Positions 23,441 to 37,268 of a stretch of DNA of 64,000 nt are shown here, piece by piece (the stretch's first letter is position 1; every line of letters begins with the position of its first letter). The translations under genes were made by a program, and so were the position numbers. This DNA comes from Agelas oroides (taxonomy: Eukaryota > Porifera > Demospongiae > Agelasida > Agelasidae). The notes under the pieces were generated by a model, which had not been told where the DNA came from, searched no databases, and saw only the letters and a list, made by a program, of their open reading frames with translations. The DNA lies in contig OX422193.1 of NCBI GenBank assembly GCA_949130485.1, positions 3,102,371-3,166,370 on the forward strand, written 5' to 3'.

Positions 23441-23935
23441 ATAGTTGGTAATTTTCGCGGGTACAGATTTTCGCGAAACAGGCCAAAATTCGGGTTTCAG
23501 TTTCGCGCTCGGTGAATCTGGGACCCGCGGGTTAGCTAGCGGTACAGCTAAAAGCTGAGCGAATGTTTAGAATTGTTTACAGAGGGAGATGGCAATGTCA
23601 GCTGTTTGTTCCAGTGTGGCGAGAAAAGTAGCCTCATACCCAGGACGTTCGTAGAAACGATTGCTTCCGCTCCCGGCCTTGCTCCGCCGTCCGGTTCGTG
23701 CGTCTGTGCTTACTTCGATTTCCTGGATGGCTTGAGCGATAGCCGTCAAAGGCACACTCTGTGGCAGGCTTCTGTTGGAGTTAGGACGGCTAGATTGTTT
23801 GAAGTAGGCCGGATTGAAACGTGGATCGCTCGCTTTGCACGTGGCCAACAAAAATTTCTCGGTTTTAATTTTCGCGAATGGCTCTTGACTCGCGAAAAAC
23901 GCGAAAATAAATCCCTCGCGAATATTACCAACTAT
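23441..23935. mobile_element. MITE with ATAGTTGGTAATTTTCGCG termini
   Basis: The left end ATAGTTGGTAATTTTCGCG is inverted at the right end as CGCGAATATTACCAACTAT. The 495-bp interior is rich in TTCGCGAA words. Open frames inside it on both strands have no recognisable domain. The element lies about 260 bp upstream of MT2 and is absent upstream of MT4. Confidence 0.85.
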
Positions 23936-24016
23936 ACGTATAAAGTTTAAATGATAAGCACACTTTCGAAAATTGGAGAGTGTATTGGAAGTTGATCTCG
24001 TGGGAAGACACCTTTC

Positions 24017-24072
24017 GTACTTCCGTTTTCGTACTTCCGTTTTCGTACTTCCGTTTTCGTACTTCAGTTTAC
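24017..24072. repeat. 14-bp tandem repeat upstream of MT2
   Basis: GTACTTCCGTTTTC is repeated three times with a fourth degenerate copy, about 125 bp before the MT2 start. The orthologous block upstream of MT4 (42127-42170) has a shorter, more degenerate version. It could affect promoter spacing, which is an inference. Confidence 0.88.
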
Positions 24073-24195
24073 ACACTTTCACGTTTTTTCCACTTGCCCA
24101 GTTGTTTTGTGTATTGTGTGCTCGCGTTGGTTTTGCGTATCCTACTGTCTGCGGTTTTTTGGAGGAGCGTTTCCGTTCGAGACTAACTTGTAGCG

Positions 24196-24981
24196 ATGTC
24201 GTGCAACACTACCAAGCACAGCAACACTAAGTTGGAGGGCTTGAGTGATGGTGACTCCTCCTTAGAGTTAGCAAAGTTTTACTCTGAAATATCTGATTTA
24301 CAGAAAGAACATGGGAAGGAATTGATTAAGAAGCTTTCACTCGAGAAGAACATGAAGATTCTGGACTTGGGTTGTGGTACTGGCTATCTTTCTGCTTTGT
24401 TGGCTGACTGTGTGGGACCGGAGGGAACAGTGGTAGCAGTTGATCCCATCAAGAGTCGACTTGAGCTTGCAAAGAAACAGTACTCAAGGCCTAACCTGGT
24501 GTTCCTTGAAGCAAATGATGCAACCTTTCCCGAAGATCAGTACGATTTAGTGTTTTCAAATTGCGTTCTGCACTGGATAGAAAATAAGAATGCAGTTTTG
24601 AAAAGAGTCTATCAGAATCTCAAACCAGGAGGTCAGTTTGCATTCAGTGTAATTGCCCATCAACCTACAATTGTTGAGCAGATGGACGATCTGATGGGTC
24701 CAGAAATGAAACAATGTTTTCATTGGATGTCAGCTTCAGAATACAATCACCTTGCTACTGCTGCTGGATTCAAGGTGACATATAGTGTTGTTCAAAAGAA
24801 ACCAGCCCATTTTGAAAATATTGAGCATCTTATCCAAGTTTATTGTGGTTCAACGGAAGGACAATTTAACCCAGGGAAGATAGAGCCAGCCATACTGGAC
24901 GCATTTAAAAAACCTTTTGGTGATAGGCCCGTTGACCTTGATGATTTTCATCGAGTGACAATTATTCTTACCAAATTTTGA
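24196..24981 (+). CDS. Class I SAM-dependent methyltransferase MT2 (type II, intact)
   Basis: An uninterrupted, intronless 261-aa frame. Residues about 54-63 are motif I (LDLGCGTGYL), which binds SAM. VVAVDPIKSR carries the acidic residue contacting the SAM ribose. DLVFSNCVLHWIE is motif IV, followed by the LKPGGQFAF post-motif turn. The overall pattern is that of small-molecule methyltransferases of the trans-aconitate/BioC/arsenite type (Methyltransf_11/25); the substrate cannot be inferred. No signal peptide or membrane segment is seen, so it is likely cytosolic. The start is fixed by conservation with the MT4 start (TGTAGCGATGTCG). This is the only copy whose upstream region is not broken by a close insertion. 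Absence of introns allows either a retroposed or a bacterial origin, neither shown. Confidence 0.93.
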   Translation: MSCNTTKHSNTKLEGLSDGDSSLELAKFYSEISDLQKEHGKELIKKLSLEKNMKILDLGCGTGYLSALLADCVGPEGTVVAVDPIKSRLELAKKQYSRPNLVFLEANDATFPEDQYDLVFSNCVLHWIENKNAVLKRVYQNLKPGGQFAFSVIAHQPTIVEQMDDLMGPEMKQCFHWMSASEYNHLATAAGFKVTYSVVQKKPAHFENIEHLIQVYCGSTEGQFNPGKIEPAILDAFKKPFGDRPVDLDDFHRVTIILTKF

Positions 24982-26716
24982 GCCAAACATGAACGGTTCA
25001 ACTTCAGCAAGTAGTTAAAATGTCCTTATATTTTCTGTTGCATTTCAATCAATCAAAGGCAACTTTTTAGCATACGTATACAGTTTGCTGAAATAATATA
25101 TATTTGTCAATGTATTGCCATGTTGTCTCTCAGAATTATGGGCTAGCATTCATAACAAGGTTGAGAAGGTATAGTGTCCCCTCTATGAGGAAGCGAGCTC
25201 TAAAGGAGCACCACCAATTGTATAATGTAATTAAAGATTTTTGAGAAAGACAAATTTCAGCACCGTTTGAGCACTTGAGATGAATATGAACTTTATGGGA
25301 ACCCTTATATAGTAGTGTTCATTGTATGGACATGCATTTGGAAAAATGATGGAAATTGATCTTGTGACAAGTTGATCTATTGAGAATTGATCTGATGATG
25401 ATTGATCTTGAGAGGATTGATCTCATGTTATCGAGTCACACTGACATTCCTCAAATCATTTGTGTGGGAGTCACTGCAACTACAATGTGCAGGTGACTCA
25501 CTGTATACAGATGCTTGGTGGTTATGACATGGAAGATTGCGGTTGTAAGGTGATCTGGACTTCCTAGCTGTTCTGCATGCTTTATACTTTCTCATAACCA
25601 TACACTGCATGTCTCTTCAGGTTCTCTGTAAATACTCCCTGGCTGATGAATGCTTCCTGTTGAGTTTGTCTCAACTATCTCTTTAGCTTCTCTGTAACCA
25701 AAGTAGCTAACCACTCCCTGGCTGAGCAGCTTAGTCTGGGCTTCCTATTGGTTTGTCACTATGCAATTAGCATAACCACTGCATTTTTCTTTAGTTTCTC
25801 TGAAACCAGAGTAACCACTCCGTAGACTTGATGTTATAGTTGCACCATGGTTCTTTAGAACATCTTGTCTCAGCCAATGTATGAGGTGAATGAAAACAAA
25901 GTGGTGTGTAGCTACCAGGAGTCCAGCCAAGGGTATTTGGCTTGAGCTGCTGAGCTATAAATACAACCACTGCACAACTACCAGCCTTCATACTGCACGT
26001 TTGAATTTAGAGATCATGAGATTGCTTCTGAGACCATTTTTGGACCAAAACGATGCTTGTGGCTGGCCAGACGACAGACTTCCACATGCAATGAATATCT
26101 GCTTTTCCTGCCCATTGCGCCGTATCGTTCGCTAACCTCGCAGGCCACACTGGCCTTTGCAGATGAGGGTTGTTTACTTGAACAACGGAACAAGTTGTTG
26201 GGAGGAAGACCCGGAAGACTTGGAGATCCTTTCGTATACGTATATGCAGCTATCTTGCAAGTTTACAACATGTCATAAACTATTATATATCTATTGTCTT
26301 GTTTTATGTTTTGTAACCCACCCTGTTTTGTTTTATGTCTTGAACTTGTGTTCTGTAAACTAGCTATGTGCAGGACCCTCAGGCAGACCAGCACAAGTGC
26401 CGATGAGGCACTTCCTGTTCAAATGAAAATTTTATCTATCTATCTATCACCTGCCAACGCGCACGTTATGTGCGTGTTAGCCTTGCATGGGCGTCGGTGC
26501 TAATTGGCGACACCAAGCAAGCCATGAGTGAAGGAAACCGGACTAACCGGACCGGCTATAGTTGTGGGTTGAAGAGGTGACAGAGAGTGATTTTTATGTA
26601 CTTTGTGTCGCCTTGCATGGGCAAATCTCAAACAAGCCGCACGCACTTTAAGGAAGCAATATCCCATCTTGCCTAAGAGCCATGCTTTAAGAGGTGTGAA
26701 GAGTTCTTTAAGCAGG
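24982..26716. repeat. 3' flank of type II methyltransferase, copy 1
   Basis: Matches about 45754-47090 after MT4, with two differences. The copy after MT4 carries a 214-bp MITE absent here, and this copy carries a LINE 3' end near 26000-26447. Imperfect repeats of GGTTACAGAGAAGCTAAAGAG (minus strand) resemble those in the type I flank, showing that the ancestral MT duplication included 3' DNA. Confidence 0.85.
26281..26447 (+). mobile_element. LINE 3' end with TATC microsatellite tail
   Basis: The terminus GCAGGACCCTCAGGCAGACC followed by ATTTTATCTATCTATC closely matches, in inverted orientation, the 3' end of the LINE at 33109-34974. Only the 3' untranslated part is seen; the 5' border is unclear. 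The short tail (about four repeats) matches the position of the long GATA array at 33005. Confidence 0.72.
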
Positions 26717-26924
26717 TGTGAAGCGTGTTTTAACTAGGTGTGAATGTTTTTTTGTTGTTGTTGTTGTTTTTTTGTTTTTTATTTTGTCTATGAAACATTT
26801 ATGCTGAGCAAAGGATACACAATAGCATGAGCTAATCGAGTGTGCACCTATTACAAAATAGATTAGGGTGTGGGTGGAGTGGCAATAAATAAGCATAACT
26901 TAATAATTAGAATTAAAGTAGTAT

Positions 26925-29700
26925 TTAAAAGCAGAAACAGATGGAGCAGTTACATGTTGTTGGTGCAGTGAACTTCCATGCAGAAATTGTGTGTGGTACA
27001 AAGGAGTAGAAGTAAGCATTTGTGTGAGCATAAGGTTGATCAATTACAAGGGAGTGATTAGTTCTGAGACTATAATTAGTATGAGGACAAAGAATATCTG
27101 AGGGGAAGTAGCACATACCATGAACAATCTTGTAGAGCAAGGAAAGTTTAGCTGGAGTCTGCGATCAGCAACAGATGGTACATTCATAATGTCAAGGAGT
27201 TCCTGGTATCCTGAGTCCCATTGTTTGGTGGCCATCCGAAATGCAAATTTTTGGACATCCTCGAGGAGCACTTTATCTTTCATTGTGTGAGGGTCCCATA
27301 CTGGGCATGCATACTCCAAATGAGGTCTTATAAGTGACAGATAAAGTTGTTTGAGTGTGTCACCTTCTGCGTGATTGTAGAATCTCCTGTACAGCAGCCC
27401 TAGAATTTGTTTAGCTTTGGAACACACTGACGTAATGTGTGGGGTCCAGGAGAGATCAGAGGAGAGAAGTACACCAAGAACATTCCACTTCGTTGAGGTG
27501 CAAACCATTCAGCATTAGTGGGTGAAGTGGGGTGGTTGGAAATATTTTCCTAGATAGCATCATATAACTACATTTTGATGTGTTGAAGGTTAGGTGATTA
27601 TCCAAGACCCACTGTTCAATTGCCATAATGTCCCTCTGAAGAGTGGTAAAATCCTCCTGCTGAGAAATCGGGTGAAATAGCAGAAGATCATCTGCATACA
27701 AAACAATTTTGGTGTAGCTTGAGATCGGGATAGAAGTAATGCCATCAATATATATAAGAAAGAGGAGAGGGCCAAGGACTGACCCTTGTGGGACTCCTGA
27801 TAGTACTGGCATACTTTCAGATGTAGCGCCATTGACTACAACCTTCTGAGATCTGTTAGTTAAATAGCTGGAAATCCAGACCAACAAATGGTAGGGGACG
27901 CCCATCTGCTGCAGTTTAGTTATCAATGGCCTGTGTGGGACACAGTCAAAGGCCTTTTTGAGGTCAAAAAATACTGCACAGATCTCCTTCCCTTCCTCAA
28001 GTCGCTGGAACCATTCATGAGTAGTTGTCAATAGGGCTGTAACAGTTGATTTCCCTGCAGAGAACCCCCACTGTGAATTAGACAGGGGGTGGTGTGGGCT
28101 AAAATGTTCAGTAAGTATTTTATGCACGTGCCTTTCCAGTAACTTACTGAGCACACTCAGAAGGGAAATTGGTCTGTAATTATTGGGAGAGCCTTTATTG
28201 TTGTTTGACTTGGGAATTGGCACAACCAGAGATTGCTTCCACTCACTAGGTATGTGGCCTGTGCGCAGAGACAAATTAAAGAGTTTCATAATCAAAGGAG
28301 TGATACTTGTAGCAGTGTGTTTCAGTGTTCTAGCAGAAATCCCATCTGGGCCATTGGCTTTTGTGACATCCAGGGAGGACAAAAGCTGGTAGACTTCTTC
28401 TTCATTACACAAAATCTCCTCTGGACATTCTTGGGGTGATTGTAAATTGTGATATTCGGATGGAACCAGGGGTGAGTGTGACAAGTTGTAGCAAGAGGAG
28501 AAAAAGAATTTAGAAGGTCAGCTTTTCCAATGTCTGTTTGCACAGTTGCATCACCATGACTCAGAGTAGGTATTGAGCATTTGCTTTTGTTAAGATATTT
28601 CATGGCTTTCCAGAACTTTGTCGGATTTTTAGGGTTCAGGTTACTGAAGTATTCTCTCTTTGCCATGCGTAACTTTGATACTACTCTGTTGCGTGCAAAC
28701 TTATACTTTGTAAAGTCACCAGACTGCTTAGCCTTCTTGTATAGCTGATTCCTCTTTCTCATTGCACAAATGAGATTCTTATTCAGCAAGGGGAGATTTT
28801 TACGTGGGGGGAGGACCCCTTTAGGTATACAATCCTCGATTATACTCATAAACTGCTGTTAATTGCCAGTTAGACCAAGACAAATTGATATCATCAGAAC
28901 ACAGTGAGTCCCAATTTGTGTTGTCAATGAGCTCACATGCTTTCTCCCAATCAGCATAAGCATACCTCCAAATGAGACGTCTGCTGGAGTGGACTCCGCT
29001 ACCAGTACCTTTCCATTTCATTGTCGTGAGGAGTCCATTGTGGTCTGAATTGAGTAAAGGGGGAACTGTCACACATGAGAGAAGTGAGGCTGGATTGGAT
29101 AAGAATACCAGGTCAATTATGGATGTGCTGCCATTGTGGTGTACATGTGTATACTCTGTTACAATTTGTGTCAAACAATAAGTAGACATTATGTTACACA
29201 ACTTAGAATATAAAGGATGAGAAGAGCTTACAAAATTAACATTTAAAATCTCCAAGCAAAATAAAATTAGAATACTGGGCAGTATTGAGTGACTCAAAAA
29301 TAACTGAAGAAGAACTGGGAGGTCGATAAAAAAGTGAAAGGCAAGCTTTACAATTTCCACTTTGTACACAAATAGTAATGATTTCCAGATCAGTGGGGGC
29401 ACCAGGCAGCACTGAAGTGATGTAGCTCTCCTTAACATAAATGAGGATGCCTCCACCATGTCTATTTCGATCATGACGAAAGATATTATAGTTTGGAATT
29501 GCAATTTCCTGGTCTCTAACATCATGGCCCAGCCAAGACTCTACAATGCAGACAACGTCAGGAAAATTGTGAGCTTCAATTGTTACAGATAGATCATCCA
29601 ACTTAGGGAGGAGACTCCTTGCATTATAGTAGAGTATCCTAAGACTATCAGACTTTATCACTTTTGCCTTGTTTACAGATGGCCCATTGTTTACATACAC
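26925..29700 (-). pseudogene. LINE ORF2 (endonuclease and reverse transcriptase), frameshifted
   Basis: Reading from 29700 down: an APE-type endonuclease (ILYYNARSLLPKLDDL, VCIVESWLG, RHDRNRHGGGILIY) with a frameshift at the LLGDF motif. A linker follows (28849-28530). The reverse transcriptase comes next, from about 28484: PDGISARTLK, NYRPISLLSV, FDLKKAFDCVPH, GVPQGSVLGPLLF and the catalytic YADD box. It ends with a thumb segment (27508-27044) and a C-terminus in a third frame to 26925. At least four frameshifts interrupt what should be one frame of about 900 codons. The order APE-RT and the motifs place it in the Jockey/CR1/L2 group. In unit 2 the flanks (46944-47093) are contiguous, so the LINE is private to unit 1. 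Confidence 0.88.
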
Positions 29701-29702
29701 AC

Positions 29703-30366
29703 CATGGGATATTTGAGAGCGATCACGGTCTCCATGGTAGGTAGGAAGTCAAAATCTATGTCGGTAAGTCTGCTTCCACAGCTGGCTCTAAAAAATTTGC
29801 TGGTGCCATACAGGGCTCCAATTTCCAGGATGTTTGAAGGGCCACCTGTTCCCATACCATTTCTAGCTTCTGTAGGGCTTCTTCCGGCATAAACACCAGA
29901 AACTACCAGCGCAACTTATTACTTGAAGTACGCCTGTATTTACGTTTCACAGTAATGTTGTCAATACCAGGAACAAGTTGGTTGGATATTAATCTAACGA
30001 TAGCTCCCTTGACGGCAGTGGGTGTGCATGATTTCATTGTGCCCCAGACACGCCTAACACCTTGTGCCTGAATCTTCTGGGAACCAGCTAGGTTAGACTG
30101 TGGACTGTCCGTCTCTACATTTGGCATAGCCACTGATGAAGCAGACACAGACATATTGGCACTAACCTGGTTGCTTTGTTCTCGTTGCTGGTGATTCTGT
30201 CTAACGTTCTGGTTTCTTTGCTGGCCCCGCTGCCTGTGCCCAGCCCTACCACCATGATTCCTGCGTCCATGTCTACCACCGTTTTTTTTTGTTGGGTGGC
30301 ATCAGCATTGGATGCCCTATGTGTTTGGCGGGACTCAGGTAAGTTATGCGTGTACAATTGGTACAA
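29703..30366 (-). pseudogene. LINE ORF1-like fragment
   Basis: Immediately upstream of the APE domain on the same strand. Frames at 30366-30115 and 30154-29903, then out of frame to about 29760, give VRRVWGTMKSCTPTAVKGA and, further on, FLVFMPEEALQKLEMVWEQV. This resembles the small ORF1 product found next to sponge and cnidarian LINE ORF2s. Frameshifts are present. Assignment rests on position and a recalled family pattern. Confidence 0.5.
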
Positions 30367-31059
30367 TTAACCCAAAATTGCTTGTACATGGACAGTCCAG
30401 AAGCATATAGAGCTATGTGACACAGAATCTATGCATGAAGCAGACTACATTAGCTTGATGTGCAGACAAAAAGTGTCTAGTATTTAAAGGAATCTTGTAC
30501 GTCATCATCATTAACATTACTTTGGAAGATGCCTGATACAATTGCTGCACTATTTGCGGACAACAATTCAAACGTATATTTGCTGTCAGTGTGAACATAC
30601 ACATCGTCCGCACCGCCAGCGTTGTAATTGTCTAGCTACGTGTATGAACAATGAACGAGTCATATCTCCCTAAAAAATTGGCCTAGATGTCATGCAAAGT
30701 CTTCTGATGCGAATGATGCGTTTCGGCCTACATGCACGTAGTCTCCAACCCCCGTCCAAGGCGAAAGGGTGGTCGCGTAAGGTACCGGACGAAAGCCGCA
30801 TACGTCGTCATTAATAAATAGCGCCGGACCTCTTCACACTTTTGACTTTGTCTCGATCTCCGCACTGCGACTCGTGGCATGCGCTGTGTGAAATGAGCAA
30901 ATATGTTAAGAATCACCTGAGGGATGGCTGCTCTCTCACAACTGGCTTCGTTTCCTCGAAAGACTAAATGCGCAGTGGGTGTGGCACGGAACTCGAACAG
31001 TGACAGATGGTTCCCATCATGGGGAGCATCTGTCACTGTTGTCTGTACTAGCTAGAAGC
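30367..31059. repeat. Linker between MT-II flank and block D, unit 1/2
   Basis: Matches 47095-47833. It runs from CAATTAACCCAAAATTGC to the D boundary at GTTTTCCAGGGACATTGCC. No supported gene; open frames here are not conserved between the two copies. Confidence 0.8.
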
Positions 31060-31640
31060 AAAAGTTTTCCAGGGACATTGCCTTGTGCATCATATAGTTT
31101 ATTCTAGCCATTACAAGACATGAATCAAGAAACTCAGGGAAGGGGGTCCTAGGAGTGGATGCAGCAGTTGAAACTAGCTTACATTGACCTCATGGGTAGC
31201 AGAGAGAGGGCCTAGAGGTCCATACTACAATGTTCCTAGTTAGAGACTTAATAGTATGCCTGGTGGATGAGTTCCGAGCATTGAAACTTACAGTGACCTT
31301 GTAGGGAAATATCACAGTTACTAGCTAATGACGCCAACAGGGCTGCAATTCACAAGAGCGGATACCATGATCTTTATAACTACAACTTCAACCAATCACA
31401 TCATGAACTAATGAATAATTTGTGGATTCTAGCCATTGTGGTGATACTACTCTAGTTAATGGTGAAACTGAACTATTTAGTAAGTTATTTAGTACACTTG
31501 ACTGACCTGTCACTGTTGTCTGTACTAGGCATCTATTTCAAGTTCATCTGTTGGAATGTGATTGGCTAAAAATTATTATACCAATGAATTTAGTGAATGT
31601 GATTTCAATGTAAAACTGCATGATTGTGTGTTATATAAAC
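31060..31640. repeat. Left edge of gutted block D2
   Basis: Corresponds to positions 1 to about 960 of D1, with deletions and without the 291-bp duplication. After about 31640 the match stops, so the death-domain exons are missing from this copy. Confidence 0.85.
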
Positions 31641-31869
31641 TGATCCTCATTCTCAGGCCCTCCCACCGTCCTGATTTTGATGGATGGTGGTAAGTCCTGG
31701 TAACATGACTATAGTAACTGTTGAGGGTTGTTCTAATCATCAGCCACGCCTACAAATAAAGCAGAGAGTTACGTCCATCCTTGTGAACAATGGACGATCC
31801 ATCACTGAATTCTTAGTCTTTATCTTTCCATTCTCTGTTCTGTGAAATCAAGGGAATTTGTTTCCACTT

Positions 31870-32990
31870 TCCAAGTTCCAATATACCAGTGATTGCCTTC
31901 ACTCATTCACCAGGCATACAATTCAGTCTCTGACTGCTGCTGAACCATCCCCTCACAGGTCCTCTTCTGCTACCCACGAGGTCATTGTAAGCTAGTTCTA
32001 ACTGCTGCAGCCACTCCTAGGAACCCCTCCCCTGAGTTTCTTGGTTCATGTCTTGTAATGGCTAGAATAAACTATAACAGTGGCGGATTTAGGGGGGGTA
32101 AGGGGGCCGGGTGCAAATGCACCCACCCCCCTTTGGCGGCTAGTCAATGTATTTTTGCGTACATAAATGCACGAGTCGGACCTGTATCAAGAATTCGACG
32201 CGCGCATGGCCTACTGCGTGCACGTATATACTACCAGAAGCACGTGGCAACCATAGAGACAATGAGTGAAGCGAGCGAGCGAATTAAAGCATATTTATGC
32301 CATAGATGATATAGTACGGACTATATCATCTATGTTCATGCATTGCTCCCTATGCAGCTAGGGATGGCGATATGCTATCAGTATGAGAGCGCTTATTTTC
32401 CCGCACCTTACGCGGATAACCGGCTGCTTTGCAGCCTCAGCGGCCCGAACTTGCGGAGTCACGCCTTTAATTCTGCGGGCTTCAAACACAACAACCAGCT
32501 AGGTTTAGTAGTAGGTGATCCAACTTTTGCAGTTTCACCGCAAGAATACACGATCTCAGAAGGTCAGAAATCAACAATTTTCCCGGGGGGGGCATGCCCC
32601 CAGACCCCCCTAGCAGGCGCCCTATGCATGCGCGCTTAAATCGCATACTGGAACCCCCCTTTTCAAAATTCTAGATCCGCCACTGCTATATATGATACAA
32701 CCATCATTGTCCCAGCCAAACTTCTGCTTCTAGTACAGGCAACAGAATTCGAACGGTGACAGATGCTTCTCATTCTTGTTCACATTTACCGAGTTCACTG
32801 ACAGTGCACTGTAGCTATAGGCTGAAGTTCTTTGTTGTTAACGATCACTTGAGGGATATGGCTGCTCTCTTTCACAAGATTAGTGCGGTCTTCTTGGCTT
32901 CATTTCACTCAAGACTCTCGAAGGTCTAAGTACACGGATGGTGTGGCACGACGCATGCCTAGAGTCGTGGTGCGGAGATCGAGACCGAGT
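31870..32990. repeat. Inverted copy of the D left boundary
   Basis: Read in inverted complement, 31900-32077 and 32686-32990 match the boundary between the linker and block D (compare 30830-31250 and 47540-48050). The D2 left edge is therefore flanked by an inverted partner, making a large imperfect palindrome. A MITE (32078-32685) is inserted in it. Confidence 0.82.
32078..32685. mobile_element. MITE with CAGTGGCGGATTTAG termini
   Basis: The left terminus is CAGTGGCGGATTTAG and the right is CTAGATCCGCCACTG. The unoccupied sequence (inverted complement near 31090) shows it inserted within AACTATATGATG, with CTATA on both sides. Runs of G and C flank both ends internally. The fragment at 41935-42085 matches the right half. 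Confidence 0.85.
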
Positions 32991-33004
32991 GAAAAGTGCG
33001 GGGA

Positions 33005-34974
<1,970 letters not shown>

Positions 34975-35252
34975 AGAACTGATCTCTTTCTTGCGCCCAT
35001 TTCCCAGAAGGTCCCGCGCTATTTATTGCCAAATGCTTTAGCAGAGGCTCATAATCGTGGGGACGCGGCGGACGCTATTGGGATCTTAGTCTGAGGTTGA
35101 GCTTGTATGTCTGTCCATAATGGGTTTAACCGTTCTCAGTGTTTGTCGAGTTCTTTGTATCTGCCGGCTATGGATGAATACATAATGGTAAGACCCGCCC
35201 GCCCGAATTGTGTGCAGGTAAAGCAGCTGATGAGAAACTAAAATTGGGGCAG

Positions 35253-35432
35253 ACAGTGGAACCTCTCTAATACGGACACCCTTGGGGCCAAAATACTTGT
35301 CCTGATTAGTGAGTTGTCCTTATTTCAGAGGAAGAATAATATGTATTTATATAAAATTGGCACTCAGTCAAGTGTCCTCATTAACCAAGGTGTCCTTATT
35401 TCAGAGGTGTCCTTTAAGAGGGGTTCCACTGT
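35253..35432. mobile_element. 180-bp MITE with ACAGTGGAACCTCTC termini
   Basis: The left end ACAGTGGAACCTCTCTAATA and right end AGAGGGGTTCCACTGT are near-perfect inverted repeats. Internal GTGTCCTTATTTCAGAGG words occur twice. Similar termini are common in animal Tc1/mariner-like MITEs, which is a recollection and unchecked here. No TA duplication could be confirmed. Confidence 0.72.
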
Positions 35433-35434
35433 AT

Positions 35435-35743
35435 AACCTTCGCTATGGCACTTGCTTTGGGAAGAAAACCCGAAGAGTTTCAATTCCAACAAGGGATGAG
35501 AAAACATCTCTACCAATGTTTTGAGAAACAAAAGATGTCCATTTGCTTGAAAGAGGAGGTCGAAGAAATCATTGGTAAAACCGATTCAGAAAAGTTCCTT
35601 GTGTTTTGCAATTGCAGGATGCCAGATTAAGAGAACGCATGATAGAGTGTACTACCTGTAAACAGTGGTATCACGTCTCATGTGTAAATGCATGTTCAAC
35701 TGCACTTGACTCTAGTGATTCTTCGTTTTGTAACAGTTGTTAG
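35435..35743 (+). pseudogene. Fragment of Ginger-type protein: Ulp1 tail and PHD finger
   Basis: The frame reads AMALALGRKPEEFQF and MRKHLYQCFEKQKMSI, the end of a C48 (Ulp1-like) protease domain. After a one-base shift near 35633 a PHD-type finger follows (CNCRMPD, then ERMIECTTCKQWYHVSCV) and a stop at 35741. It is paralogous to the C-terminus of the Ginger protein at 38363-39000. The catalytic residues lie upstream and are missing. Confidence 0.68.
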
Positions 35744-35926
35744 CTAATGGATTGTTAGATTGTTTGTTTGTATGGTTTTTTTTGTATGTGTGTGTGGATG
35801 ATTGATTACATTGTAGTGCCAAATTAATTGTAGTATTATTATAGTTTCATGCCAAATTCATGCTTCATAATAACATTTCAAACTACCAGCAGGTCCCAAT
35901 ATACCGACAGACTGCTTAGAGCACTG

Positions 35927-35958
35927 GGGGTCCAAATACTTCGAAGTACTTGGACCCC
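35927..35958. repeat. 32-bp near-perfect palindrome
   Basis: GGGGTCCAAATACTTC is followed directly by its inverted complement with one mismatch. Related GGGGTCCAAATACTTC words recur to 36050, and a run of 14 G follows at 36054-36067. Confidence 0.9.
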
Positions 35959-36089
35959 ATAGGGGTCCACTCATTTCAGGGGGGTCCAAATACTTCAGCA
36001 CTACTCTGAAGTGATTGGACCATGGGGTCAAAATACTTCAAAGTAGTTGGAGCGGGGGGGGGGGGGGACAATTTTGGGGTGTCCATTTT

Positions 36090-37264
36090 TATCCATGACA
36101 GGCCTATTATTGACACATGCAGGCAATAGCATATAGCAGCTGGACAAATGCCTATAATGCCACCTACAGTCCACATAGTGCATGAGCCATCCAAAACAAA
36201 TAATTATTAACTAATAAGGTTGTGAGCAGTATTCCCACATTAGGCACTGCAGTTACCTCTCTTCTTCAGTACCACACATTGCTGTACTGAAATGCTTGAA
36301 AGGTAAAACAAAAAAAAACAGATACACAGTTCACAGTGGCTAATGCTAGAAGACATGTCAGTTGTGTTGACTTGCAGAGTAGATTTATTAGCAGCTGAGG
36401 CGGTCACTTCACAATTTTGAGGAGGAAATATTTGTGATTAGAAAGTACTCTCCTGTGGCAGAACAGACTAGGGTAGCATTCTGGCTTGTATCATGCAACT
36501 GTAGAGTGAACGAAGGGTGTTCTACAACAGGTGTAAGTTGCGTATACCTAGTAGAATGCTGCCATTCAAGGTACAGTGTACCATAGTATTTGTCAATGAG
36601 CTGAAGTATAATGTTATCAAGGTAGCTATAGAAGTTTTTATGGGATACGTACATGCATGGATGAATGGTCAGTATAGCCTTGTATAGGTACCTGCATCAA
36701 GAATACCTGAGTTCTCAAGTGTTAGTGACTGGAAAGTGTTCAGGCTTGGTCTCTTCAGTGGTCCTAGTCTGGAACCAGAAGGAAAACATTGAACTACCAA
36801 GTAGTGACAATGGTGCCATCAATTCCAAGATGAGTTTTCCAGTGATTTTTAGAGTCACATTTTACATGGCTGTGAAAGGAGCTACTGCTTGCATAATTTT
36901 CTTCAAAACTGACAATAACTGTAGGTTTTATTTTAATGTGACTAAAAGTATTGCTTTTACCTCCTTGTTGCCGTCACTTGGACACTTCAATTCACTTGCT
37001 ATTGACCTTCTGCAGAAGTCCATGCTATTCTACGATGGTGCATTTTCTGTTGCAGATCAAGGCGTCGTTTGTATATTTCCGCGTAAAGTTGGCTTTGTGT
37101 CGCGTGCACTCTGCATGGGTGTAGATACGTACTGTTTCATGAATCCTGGTGGGTTAGCTTCCACGCAATGGTCTAGTGAGTGCTTATAAAGCTACTAAGA
37201 CGACTTACCTCTTTTGCACCAGTTCTGAACTACGTGCCCCCAACATTTGGACCTGAATTCACTT
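36090..37264. repeat. Right edge of gutted block D2
   Basis: Corresponds to about 3690-4791 plus 10801-10947 of unit 1. It is continuous through the site where D1 carries the MITE at 4792, with a single CATGCACTC-like sequence (GTGCACTCTGCATGGG). One copy of the 18-bp minisatellite is present. Confidence 0.9.
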
Positions 37265-37268
37265 CCGG

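Noticed and set aside
23567-24082. 171-aa minus-strand and 125-aa plus-strand overlapping frames
   Set aside because: Both lie mainly inside the TTCGCG-rich MITE at 23441-23935 and show no known motif.
30728-31036. 102-aa minus-strand frame upstream of block D2
   Set aside because: The frame is not maintained in the paralogous linker at 47400-47700.
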